Assembly (NCBI GenBank): GCA_023336205.1
Contig: JALQCR010000026.1
Span: 1-64,000, forward strand
Origin: Pseudanabaena sp. Salubria-1
GTDB taxonomy: Bacteria; Cyanobacteriota; Cyanobacteriia; Pseudanabaenales; Pseudanabaenaceae
DNA: 64,000 nt
Reading direction: 5' to 3'
Shown here: positions 51,087-60,191 of the stretch, one piece after another
Layout of the letters: every line of letters starts with the position of its first letter
Numbering within the stretch: the stretch's first letter is position 1
Made by a program: the position numbers and the translations under genes
The notes under the pieces: model-generated
Database searches by the model: none
The model's input: only the letters and a program-made list of their open reading frames with translations
Told to the model about the DNA's origin: nothing

Positions 51087-53018
51087 ATGACAAATTCTTC
51101 AGATTCAGATTCTCTGCCAGAAAATATACCCACAAATGATATTGACCAGAAAGTTCGTGAAAATTCAGGTCAGATTTTTGGGCAGATGACGGGCGGTATT
51201 GTAGTGGGGCAACTGACGGTTTATCTGTCTAATATCCCCACGGAATCTAACGCAAAAGCAGAAACAACTCCTTCGTCTCTAGGAGAGAATCCCTATCAAG
51301 GGTTAAAGGCTTTTCGTGAAACTGATGGCGATTGCTTTTTTGGCAGAGATGAACAGATTACTATACTTTTAGAGAAATTTTATAGTCTACACATTCATTC
51401 GAGTACGGTACGGATATTACCGATTTATGGACCATCGGGATCGGGAAAGTCATCTTTAGCAAGGGCGGGTTTAATTCCTGCGTTGGGCAAACATCCATTA
51501 CCCAGTAAAGATCGTGGTCGGGTTGTCTCACTAACACCTGGGCTACGTCCTCTTGAGACTTTAGCGAATGTTTTAGCCCGAATCATGACTAATGATCCTA
51601 TGGCAGTAGAAAAGTCAGAGGAGTTAGAACGTGTTCTCAAAAAAAAGAATGACAATCAAAAATTTGAAGGTCTGCGGCGAATTGCTAGTATTTTGCCTGA
51701 TATTGATTTTTCGCCGCTAATTATTTTAGTGGATCAATTTGAGGAGATATATACTTATCAGGCTCAGGATCATCAGTCTGGTAATGATGAACGTGACGCA
51801 TTTGTGGAAAATTTGCTATGTGCGGCTGGCGATCCGTCTCAAAATGTGTCAGTAATCCTAACTATGCGTAGTGATTTTTTGGGTAAAACCCAGCAACATC
51901 ATCAGAGCTTAAATACATTTTTTTCTTCGCATGGTTATTTAGTGCCAGCTATGCAAAGGGAACAGTTGGCGATCGCTATTTCTGAACCTGCAAAACGCGC
52001 AGGTCATGAGTTAGATAGAGCGACCGTAAATTTATTGATCAAAGAATCACAGGGACAAGAAGGTGCTTTACCACTTTTGCAATTTGCACTTATGCAGATT
52101 TGGGAAGGATTGTTACAGGAGCCTCAAGTAAAACCTGTGGAAACCTTAGAAAAAATTGGCGGTGTGGGTGGGGCTTTGGCTAGTGAAGCTAAGCGTTTAT
52201 ATGAGGCTTTAACGCCCGATCAACAACAAATAGCGCGATCGGCTTTTCTCTCAATGCTACATTTAAATATTGATCGAAATAATGATCGAAGGGTTACTCG
52301 CCGCCGTTCCACAATTGCGGAAATAATGCGGGATACTTATAGTGAGCAAGCGATAAGAGAAGTAATTGAATGTTTTGCAAAACCTGGTGTATGGATTTTA
52401 GTTACTTCTTCTGATAAAAAAGGTAAGGAGGAGATAGAAATGGTGGAAATAGCCCATGAAGCTTTAATTAATAATTGGCAAGAACTGAAAGAATGGCTAG
52501 ATCTACGATGGGAGTCTCTTCTTAAAAAACGTAGAATAGATGAGGCAGCATTAGCATGGAAAACTTCTCAAGGATACCTATGGGAAGGACGTATGCTCCG
52601 TGATGCCAAAGAGTTTGATCAATCTCACAAAGATAATCCCGAAACTTCTCTATCAATTCAAGCCAAAGAATTTATTCAAGCATCGGTTAGAAAGAAAAGA
52701 ATAAGTGGAATATGGGTTGCAGGATACTTTGTTGTCCCTGCTATTATTGCTATCGTTGCTTTGCATTTTTGGTTAATCAATAAAGCGAATCAAATACTTT
52801 TTACAACAACAGAGTGTAAACCAAATCCAGAAGCAAGATTTTTTGTCGATTATCTAGTTCGTTTTGGATATAGATCAAATTTAAAGGGAATTAATTTGTG
52901 TAAAAGTTCTTTAGGCAACATCAATCTAATGGGTGCAAACCTAGAAAATTCTCAACTCCAAAATACTAATTTTTCACAAGCTAATCTTAGTCGTACATCA
53001 TTAAAGAACGCTAACTGA
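51087..53018 (+). pseudogene. STAND (NLR-like) ATPase, 5' part, cut by IS701-like element
   Basis: 643 codons before the frame hits TGA in the IS end. Order: amyloid-like motif NSGQIFGQMTGGIVVGQL (26-43); NPYQGLKAF and an nSTAND-type NTPase domain with Walker A GPSGSGKSS (115-123) and Walker B IILVDQFEEI (212-221); winged-helix-like region with EIAHEALINNW; a membrane helix (about 541-562); then pentapeptide repeats (NLMGANLENSQLQNTNFSQANL). Removing the IS and one CTAA copy extends the frame to 54610, for a 753-aa protein. ATG 51087 is preferred over a TTG seven codons earlier. The truncated product keeps the ATPase but loses most of the repeat sensor, so it may still be partly active. Confidence 0.85.
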
Positions 53019-54272
53019 GATCTTGCACCATTCCTGAAAGAGTTAAGTAGGAATGGGTTTGAGAATAATTTCAAACCCATGACGAGCAGCAATATCGGCA
53101 CTAATTTGGAGATACCTAAGAAGTTTCAACCAAAGGACAGAAGGAAATAAAACGGAAAGTGTCAAATCACAGGTAGCTTTCCAGTCCAAGACAGGAGGAC
53201 TCGACCATTGATCAATCCAATGGGCCAAAAGATAAGCAAGCAGAGAGAGGATAAGCCAACGATAAACACCAAGTTTTGTAGATTGCCCAAAACAATGCAA
53301 ACCAAAGCGATGTTTGATGGTTTTGAAGAATCCCTCAATCGCCCAACGCTTACGACCTAACATCACCAGATAAGCACCAGAATAAGGATGAGAAGAGACA
53401 ACAAAGCGTAACTCCCGTTTACTATCAGCTCTTTTGAGCCAAAACCAAGAGATCGTCAAAGGCTGAGTTAGCCCTTCTAGCAAAATTTGTTGTCCACGTT
53501 TGCCATGACGATAAAGTTGTTTGACTGTACGGCCATCTTGAAGTTTACGATTGTTGCGTACACCGACAACGATGCGCCAAGTCTTGGCGCGGACAGTATT
53601 GAAAAACTTCACCGTACTAAACTCAGTATCAGCAAGGACAATCACAGTCTTGCCTTGGGTTAGTTGCTTGGGTACTGTCCCCAATAACTTACAAGCTAAG
53701 TCAGAGGGACTGGGGTATCCTTTGCCGCGCCATACTCTAAAACTCCATGGTACGCGCCACTCTCCATAGACCAGATACAGTACAACCAGATGTAGTCCTC
53801 GCTTTCCGTTTAGTATTCTCACCCATGGGTCTGGTTCGTTTTGGGTGGGATTGCTCAAATGTAAAAACTTGCCGCTTTTTTCTAGGGTAGTCAAGTCTAT
53901 CAGTATCTTTAATGGCACTTGTTTCGATGGGCGATGCTTGGCGATTTGTCCCAAAATAGCCTGCCGTGTTGACCGAATTACTGCTCTCGTTGACCAGTTA
54001 TAGTGATTGAGAAATCGGCTGAGTGCACTCGCTGATTTTATCTGTGTATGTTCTGGATAAGGATGCCTTTGTGCTTCGAGAAATAGTCCTAGTATTGCAT
54101 TGAGACTTGCTGTTTGATACACACTTGGCATCAAACACAGAAGACTATACACTAGCCCTTGGGCGTGCTTAACGATGCTTTCCATGCTCGTTATTTAATT
54201 TACTACTACGCCCTTTTTTTCACATTTCTGCTCTTTCTGCAACCCCTTTTCTTGAATGGTGCAAGATCTCAG
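53015..54272 (-). mobile_element. IS701-like insertion sequence
   Basis: 1258 bp with perfect 19-bp terminal repeats (CTGAGATCTTGCACCATTC at the left) and a 4-bp duplication CTAA (53011-53014, 54273-54276). CTAA fits the YTNA target I recall for the IS701 family. Confidence 0.9.
53043..54185 (-). CDS. IS701/IS4-superfamily transposase
   Basis: A 380-aa DDE transposase: LKILIDLTTLEKSGKF (first D), TVIVLADTEFST (second D) and RWAIEGFFKTIKHRFGL (E in the Y/W-x2-E-x6-K motif of the IS4 superfamily). The frame is complete. It is inserted antisense in the pentapeptide region of the STAND gene. Confidence 0.88.
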   Translation of the reverse strand: MESIVKHAQGLVYSLLCLMPSVYQTASLNAILGLFLEAQRHPYPEHTQIKSASALSRFLNHYNWSTRAVIRSTRQAILGQIAKHRPSKQVPLKILIDLTTLEKSGKFLHLSNPTQNEPDPWVRILNGKRGLHLVVLYLVYGEWRVPWSFRVWRGKGYPSPSDLACKLLGTVPKQLTQGKTVIVLADTEFSTVKFFNTVRAKTWRIVVGVRNNRKLQDGRTVKQLYRHGKRGQQILLEGLTQPLTISWFWLKRADSKRELRFVVSSHPYSGAYLVMLGRKRWAIEGFFKTIKHRFGLHCFGQSTKLGVYRWLILSLLAYLLAHWIDQWSSPPVLDWKATCDLTLSVLFPSVLWLKLLRYLQISADIAARHGFEIILKPIPT

Positions 54273-54610
54273 CTAATCTTACTTCAGCTTCTCTTATATT
54301 TTCTGACTTAAGATTTATTGTTTTAGATAAAGCAACCCTTGTTGGAGCAGTTTTGCCAGATTCTAATCTCGAAAATGCATACATCATTGAGAGTAAACTA
54401 AATAACGCAAATTTAACCAGAGTCAATCTTAAGAAAGCTAAATTATACGATGTTGACTTTTTAAATGCAGATTTATCAAAAGCAGACTTAACCGAAGCAG
54501 TTATTGAAAATCCACTTAATCTTAATAAAAAGCAGATATCAGAAGCAAAACTATGCCGTACTAAACTTCCAAAGAGTTTCAGATTAGACACAAACAAAGA
54601 TTGTTTATAA
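54273..54610 (+). pseudogene. STAND ATPase, 3' part (pentapeptide repeats)
   Basis: Continues the frame broken at 53014: NLTSASLIFSDLRFIV..ATLVGAVL, NLENAYIIESKLNNANLTRVNLKKAKLYDVDFLNADLSKADLTEAV, ending CLstop at 54610. It encodes the rest of the pentapeptide-repeat solenoid that likely forms the ligand-sensing part. It has no start of its own, although a chance ATG at 54353 opens a short frame. It ends 8 bases from the convergent peptidase gene. Confidence 0.85.
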
Positions 54611-54618
54611 TCGCCAAT

Positions 54619-56784
54619 CTACATACACCATCGAGCATTAGGAGGCTTTGTACAATTTTCAGTTGGATTGCCCCACGTGTAACAATCTCTTGAACCGCCT
54701 AAATATGTACAGGTATTCTCCTGCATCATTATGGATGATTGTCCGTTAATACTGTTTATATTGTTGATCTCAATTCTACATTCTGACAATATATCAGACG
54801 CAAGCTTTCTAATAGTTTTGAAACTCTTTTTTTCATCATCAGTCCAAGATATAGTTGCTCCACTAGCAACTTCTTTTTTAGGATCTTTAAGACTAAAGCC
54901 TAAAATTGCTATCAGCAAATCAAGGGCACTCTCTGAATATTTGCCCAATTTCAAAAGTCCTTGGGCTGCATAAATATGTTCTTCATCAATTTCATGGAAT
55001 CGAGTGATTTTTCGAGATTTTTTATCAAAACACTCGTCTAAGATTCCTCTCAAGACGTTGGCAGATCTGTTAATCGGTGAAAGTGAGACAAAGTTAGATT
55101 CACTCAGTATAAGTTCGATATCTTCTTCTAGAGATAACTCTGTAATTAGCTCACTGAGCTTTTCATTAAGCTTCCACTGAACTTGTTCGAGATTTTTCTT
55201 GAGTTTAGGGAATTCAGAAGTCATAGGTTTACTCACTTTTTTGGATAAAGAATTTTGGGAAGTTATCGAGAAGTTTTGACTGGATGGTGATGCACAATTA
55301 TTGCAACACTTGTCATGAGTCAAAGATTTAGCAGCATTTACTGCTTTATAAGCATCAGCCAAACCGTGACCAGTCGCAAGATCGGGACCTGCGCGAGCCG
55401 ATGCACCACTAGTTGCAGGATTGCTAGAACCATCAACCACATCATGGGCAGTATCTCGCAAAATTTGCCTTGCTTGAGCAGGAGACAAATTAGGATTAAC
55501 TTGCTTCATTAACGCACAAATACCAGCCAACTGTGGCGCAGCAGCCGAAGTACCACTAAAAGCAGCCCAACCATCGATCGCCTCAGTGCCATCATCCCTA
55601 ACTGCCAACTGTTGATCGACAAGCGAATTAGGCGACACTGGCAACATAATATAACTGCCATAAGGCAAATTACCCACCAAACCGCAAACATCGGGAACCT
55701 GCCGATCGCCGTAAATCGGACTGATAAAACTACTGGCATAACTACTCGCCTCAATCTTGCCCTGCAAAGAACCATTCAGATGTAGATAAGCCCCACCCAC
55801 CGCAATCACCTCTGGATGCTGAGCAGGAAACCCATACTGACCATTCCCTGCCGAAAAAACCACAATAATTCCCTGATGAATCGCCTCCGCCACCGTTGCC
55901 GCAAGGACGCGATTGTAGGGAGAAAGCTCGCTTGTGCGCTCATCCGATCCCCAACTACAGGAAATAATGTCTGGCTTCAGGGCGATCGCCTCTCGCAAAG
56001 CCCCAACGGAATTAACGTTTTTCCCCTTACCGCAGATCGCCACATCTGCTTTTACCATCGTTAGCTTAATATCAGGGGCGATCGCCAATAAATTTGCTGA
56101 TTCCCCCGTGCCATGTCCACTCAAATCCACATCGCGATCGCTAGAACCATTGGCAAGATGGACATTCACATCATAGTTGTACTTAGTAAAATGGGAATGG
56201 CGATACCAGCCACTATCCACCATCACCACATGGATGCCCTTACCCGTGATGCCTTGCTGATGTGCTAGGTGAGCATTTAACCCCCTAGCCACACCCTCTG
56301 GCACTGACAAATATTGCTTAGGAACTGACGGGGGGATAGGCGAAGGCAGTCTCGATTCAAAATAATAAACAGGTTCATTTATGGCAACACCATCTAAAAA
56401 CTGATGCCATGACGTATGGGATACATCAATCTCTCCAAATGGTTTAGAGTCGATCGCGTTAAAAAAAGTACCTAACGCATTCTGCCCCAATTCCTTAATA
56501 ACAGGACGCTCTACTGTCTCTAAAGTCGTTTGAAATACTCGCTCGAAAACCTCTGGTAAGCCAGCGATCGTAATTGCGATTTTGCCACTACTTAATACCT
56601 CAAATCCCGCCTCTTTTAGCTTTCTCACAACTAGCTCTACGCGATCGCTTGCCGCATGAAACTGCGAGACATTTTTACTGTCAATCAATACCGAAGAACT
56701 CAATAACGAATCGCCATTGTCAGGACGAACCACCACTTGAGCATAAATTAGTTGGGATGCTTCAGGGCGATTTGATTGAGGCAT
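54619..56784 (-). CDS. Subtilisin-like (S8) serine peptidase with helical tail
   Basis: A 721-aa protease without a signal peptide. A prodomain-like N-terminus (about 1-140, SGKIAITIAGLPEVFERVF) precedes the S8 domain (about 165-470) with D190 (VMVDSG), H224 (SGHGT), oxyanion N314 (SAGNG) and S413 (GTSAAAP). After about 490 comes a linker and a helical domain (about 530-690). It ends in a cysteine-rich tail (CTYLGGSRDCYTWGNP, ENCTKP, RWCM at the end). Substrate unknown; cytosolic by default. It is convergent with the STAND gene, so any partnership would be by proximity only. Confidence 0.85.
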   Translation of the reverse strand: MPQSNRPEASQLIYAQVVVRPDNGDSLLSSSVLIDSKNVSQFHAASDRVELVVRKLKEAGFEVLSSGKIAITIAGLPEVFERVFQTTLETVERPVIKELGQNALGTFFNAIDSKPFGEIDVSHTSWHQFLDGVAINEPVYYFESRLPSPIPPSVPKQYLSVPEGVARGLNAHLAHQQGITGKGIHVVMVDSGWYRHSHFTKYNYDVNVHLANGSSDRDVDLSGHGTGESANLLAIAPDIKLTMVKADVAICGKGKNVNSVGALREAIALKPDIISCSWGSDERTSELSPYNRVLAATVAEAIHQGIIVVFSAGNGQYGFPAQHPEVIAVGGAYLHLNGSLQGKIEASSYASSFISPIYGDRQVPDVCGLVGNLPYGSYIMLPVSPNSLVDQQLAVRDDGTEAIDGWAAFSGTSAAAPQLAGICALMKQVNPNLSPAQARQILRDTAHDVVDGSSNPATSGASARAGPDLATGHGLADAYKAVNAAKSLTHDKCCNNCASPSSQNFSITSQNSLSKKVSKPMTSEFPKLKKNLEQVQWKLNEKLSELITELSLEEDIELILSESNFVSLSPINRSANVLRGILDECFDKKSRKITRFHEIDEEHIYAAQGLLKLGKYSESALDLLIAILGFSLKDPKKEVASGATISWTDDEKKSFKTIRKLASDILSECRIEINNINSINGQSSIMMQENTCTYLGGSRDCYTWGNPTENCTKPPNARWCM

Positions 56785-56982
56785 TAAGGAAATTCTTAAT
56801 TGAAATTACTGATAGAAATCACTCTAGCAAAAAAATAACCTAAATTTATATGCATTTAATTGGCGATCGCTATATATCAAACTATTGCTATATTTACTGA
56901 GCAAATAGTCGCAGACTTGTAATTTTCAGTGAGGATCGCTTTATCATGGGCAATATCTAGATTCTTTGCGTGCAGCTTTTGT

Positions 56983-59900
56983 ATGACTGCTCCCCTCAGT
57001 ATTGATCCCAAATCACAACGCGATCGCCAGATGTCCCTCAAGATATTGCTGATTGTTCCTTTTGTGACGCAAGTGATTTTGGCGGTGGGGATCACAGGAT
57101 GGCTATCTGTACAGAACGGGCGCGAAGCAACTCAGGAATTAGCTCCCAAAATCGGACAAGAAGTAACAAACACGATTGAAGCCCATGTGAGAGGATATTT
57201 CGATGCTCCTTTAGAAATTTTGCAATCTCATGGGGCTATCGCAAGGGCAGGCTATTTGAATTTTGAGAATTTAATTAGTTTAGATAAGATTTTTTGGCAA
57301 CAGATGCGCCAAGCCCAAAGTTTATATTTTTTCTACGCTGCAAATCCCCAAGGGCAATTTATTGGTGTCGAGCGTAGGGAAGGTAATGCTTTAGTCTTAC
57401 ATCAATCTCTCTTGCCAAATTCGTCAGCTTCACTGCAAAAACTAATTTATCAATTAGATAATGCAGGAAAAGTTCTTAAACAGATTGAGGCAAATATTTA
57501 CGATCCTCGCGATCGCCCTTGGTATAAAAGTGCAGTCAAGTCTCGTCAAGCCGTTTGGAGTCCGATTTATCTATTTGTGGCACGTCCGATTTTAGGGATT
57601 ACCGCTTCTTTGCCGATCTATAGCGAATCTGGTAATTTACGGGGAGTGATTGCGATCGATTTGACTCTTACTCAAATAGGAGACTTTCTGCGTCAACTAA
57701 AAATCGCTAAATCAGGACAAGCTTTCATTCTCGAACCGTCAGGAGAAATCGTCGCTACATCAACTTCTGAAGCTCCCTATATTTCCATAGATAAAAAACA
57801 ACAACGCATTCACGCAAATAACAGCCAAAATCCTTTACTGCGATTGATTTTTCAAAATCTCCAACAAAAGTATCCAAATTCCGCCGATATTCCCAAGCAT
57901 CTACAGATACAAATGCAATGGGAAGGAGCGGCTCAATATGTCCAGATTACGAGATTGCGAAACGAGCAGGGACTAGATTGGTTAATGATTGTGGCAGTAT
58001 CGGAACAAGACTTTCGCGATCGCATTAATATCAATACCCGCAACACAATTGTGTTATGTGCTTTAGCTTTTATCTTAGCTAGTGTAACAGGCTTCTACAC
58101 TTCAAAATGGATTGCTAAACCCGTAGAGAAACTAATTGATGCGTCGCATTTGCTAGCAAATCTTTCGGCATCCGCCGATCTTGCCACTGGTCAGCCTTAC
58201 AAACCCATTCAAACAGCGAATGTTCGAGAGCTATCAATTTTGGCTGATTCTTTTAATCAAATGGCTCAACAATTGCAAATCTCTTTTACGGCGCTTGCCC
58301 AAAGTAAAGAAGAATTGGAAATTCGGGTAGAACAACGTACTTCTGATTTAAAAACCAGTGAGACTAAATACCGTACCCTTGTTGAAGCGGCAAATTGCAT
58401 CATTTTACGGAGAGATATAGCGGGCACAATTAAATTTATTAATGAATATGGAGTAACCTTTTTTGGATTCTATAATCAAGATGAGATGGTTGGTAGAAAT
58501 ATCAGTGGAACAATTATTAAAGATAGTGATGATACAACTATTTCTGATTTGCTGAACTGGATGGGAAATAGTAATAAGGCTCCTCAAGTTTCTATGTTTC
58601 AAGAAAGTCAAAATATTCGCAATGATGGAGAGGAAGTTTGGATATCTTGGGCGAACTGTCCTATTTTGGATAATTCGGGAAGGTTAGTAGAGGTTCTATC
58701 GATTGGAATTGATATTACAGAAAGAAAGCAAATTGAGTCTACTCTTGAAGAGTTTGTGAGTTTGCAAAGAGCTACTTTTGAATCGATCGCTGATGGCGTA
58801 ATTGCGGTGGATCAACTTGGTCACATTAATAGTTATAACCAGCGATTTGTCGATATGTTTTCGCTATCTCCAGAGATTTTATCCATAAATGATTCTGACC
58901 TCAGATTGGAATTTTTATCGAAAATGATGATAGACCCTGAAGAATTTATGCTGCGATCGCAAGAGTTCTATCGTCATCCTGAACATGAAAGTTATGATTT
59001 GCTAGAACTCTCAGATGGTAGAGTGTTGGAGCGTTTTTCCCGTCCACAGAGAATTGGTAATCAGATTATTGGACGTGTATGGAGTTTTCAAGATATAACG
59101 GCTCGCGTGAGAGCAGAACAAGCTCTCGAAGAACAAAAAACGTATTTGCGATTAATCATTGATAGTATTCCGCAACAGATTTTCTGGAAAGATACCAATC
59201 TGGTTTTCCGAGGCTGTAATAAGAATTGGGCGATGTCGGCTCAATTAGCAACCCCAGAAAGCGTAGTGGGCAAAACTGATTACGATCTAATTGGAAATCT
59301 TGAGTTAGCAAATATATTTCGCGCCCATGATCAACAAATAATGGAATCGAATATTCCTGAAATGCATGTAATTCAGCGGAAGCTTAATCCAGATAAGTCG
59401 GGAAAATCAATATGGCTAGATATTAGTAAGTTGCCAATTATTGATGCTGAGGGCAAGACTATTGGTATTTTGGGTGTACTTGATGACGTTACCGAACGAA
59501 AACTTGCCGAGGAAGCACTTCATAGTGAGCAAGAAAAATCCGAGAAATTATTATTAAACATTTTGCCTAAAGCGATCGCCGATCGCCTTAAACAATTTCA
59601 TGGAGTTATTGCCGATAGCTTTGAGTCAGTCACCGTTCTTTTTGCCGATTTGGTTAGCTTTACCAGAATGTCCTCAGAGCTCTCTCCTCAGGAACTTGTC
59701 GATCTGCTAAATCTAATTTTTTCTAATTTTGATACCCTTTGCGAAAAGTATGGATTGGAGAAAATCAAAACCATCGGTGATGCCTATATGGTGGCAGGTG
59801 GTATTCCTCTTCCGACAGAAGATCATGCGGAGGCGATCGCATCTATGGCATTAGATATGGTTGATAAAGTGAATGAACTTAGCAAATTGACAGGTAAACC

Positions 59901-60162
59901 GCTACAAATCCGTATCGGTATTCATACGGGGGCTGTAATTGCGGGGGTCATCGGCACACAAAAGTTTATTTACGATCTCTGGGGTGACACGGTGAATGTG
60001 GCGAGTCGGATGGAGTCCCACAGTGAAGTTGGTAAAATTCAAGTGACTGCCGCTACCTATGAACTGCTAAAACATAAATTTGATTTAGTCGAGCGTGGTG
60101 TGATCGAAGTCAAGGGCAAAGGATTAATGCAAACCTATTGGCTTACCTCTTCCCCAAAATAA
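56983..60162 (+). CDS. Membrane adenylate/guanylate cyclase with Cache, HAMP and three PAS domains
   Basis: A 1059-aa class III nucleotide cyclase. Order: membrane helix (about 20-42), extracytoplasmic dCache-type sensor (about 45-350), second helix (about 352-375), HAMP (376-430), coiled coil, PAS domains near 460-585, 592-715 and 719-840, then the catalytic domain (about 880-1050). The two metal aspartates are in FADLVSF (about 887) and IGDAYM (about 931). Lys in EKIKTIGD suggests ATP as substrate, i.e. cAMP. ATG 56983 is preferred over a GTG 18 codons earlier; ATG 57031 is also possible. Confidence 0.92.
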   Translation: MTAPLSIDPKSQRDRQMSLKILLIVPFVTQVILAVGITGWLSVQNGREATQELAPKIGQEVTNTIEAHVRGYFDAPLEILQSHGAIARAGYLNFENLISLDKIFWQQMRQAQSLYFFYAANPQGQFIGVERREGNALVLHQSLLPNSSASLQKLIYQLDNAGKVLKQIEANIYDPRDRPWYKSAVKSRQAVWSPIYLFVARPILGITASLPIYSESGNLRGVIAIDLTLTQIGDFLRQLKIAKSGQAFILEPSGEIVATSTSEAPYISIDKKQQRIHANNSQNPLLRLIFQNLQQKYPNSADIPKHLQIQMQWEGAAQYVQITRLRNEQGLDWLMIVAVSEQDFRDRININTRNTIVLCALAFILASVTGFYTSKWIAKPVEKLIDASHLLANLSASADLATGQPYKPIQTANVRELSILADSFNQMAQQLQISFTALAQSKEELEIRVEQRTSDLKTSETKYRTLVEAANCIILRRDIAGTIKFINEYGVTFFGFYNQDEMVGRNISGTIIKDSDDTTISDLLNWMGNSNKAPQVSMFQESQNIRNDGEEVWISWANCPILDNSGRLVEVLSIGIDITERKQIESTLEEFVSLQRATFESIADGVIAVDQLGHINSYNQRFVDMFSLSPEILSINDSDLRLEFLSKMMIDPEEFMLRSQEFYRHPEHESYDLLELSDGRVLERFSRPQRIGNQIIGRVWSFQDITARVRAEQALEEQKTYLRLIIDSIPQQIFWKDTNLVFRGCNKNWAMSAQLATPESVVGKTDYDLIGNLELANIFRAHDQQIMESNIPEMHVIQRKLNPDKSGKSIWLDISKLPIIDAEGKTIGILGVLDDVTERKLAEEALHSEQEKSEKLLLNILPKAIADRLKQFHGVIADSFESVTVLFADLVSFTRMSSELSPQELVDLLNLIFSNFDTLCEKYGLEKIKTIGDAYMVAGGIPLPTEDHAEAIASMALDMVDKVNELSKLTGKPLQIRIGIHTGAVIAGVIGTQKFIYDLWGDTVNVASRMESHSEVGKIQVTAATYELLKHKFDLVERGVIEVKGKGLMQTYWLTSSPK

Positions 60163-60189
60163 AAAGAGTGCGCGAAGCGCACTCTTTTT
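60161..60189. terminator. Bidirectional terminator between cyclase and dnaK
   Basis: A 13-bp stem (60161-60173 with 60177-60189), loop GAA, with A5 and T5 ends, between two convergent genes. Confidence 0.8.
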
Positions 60190-60191
60190 AT

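Noticed and set aside
54353..54610. Independent 85-aa pentapeptide protein
   Set aside because: It is the 3' part of the STAND gene; the frame joins exactly when the IS and one CTAA copy are removed.
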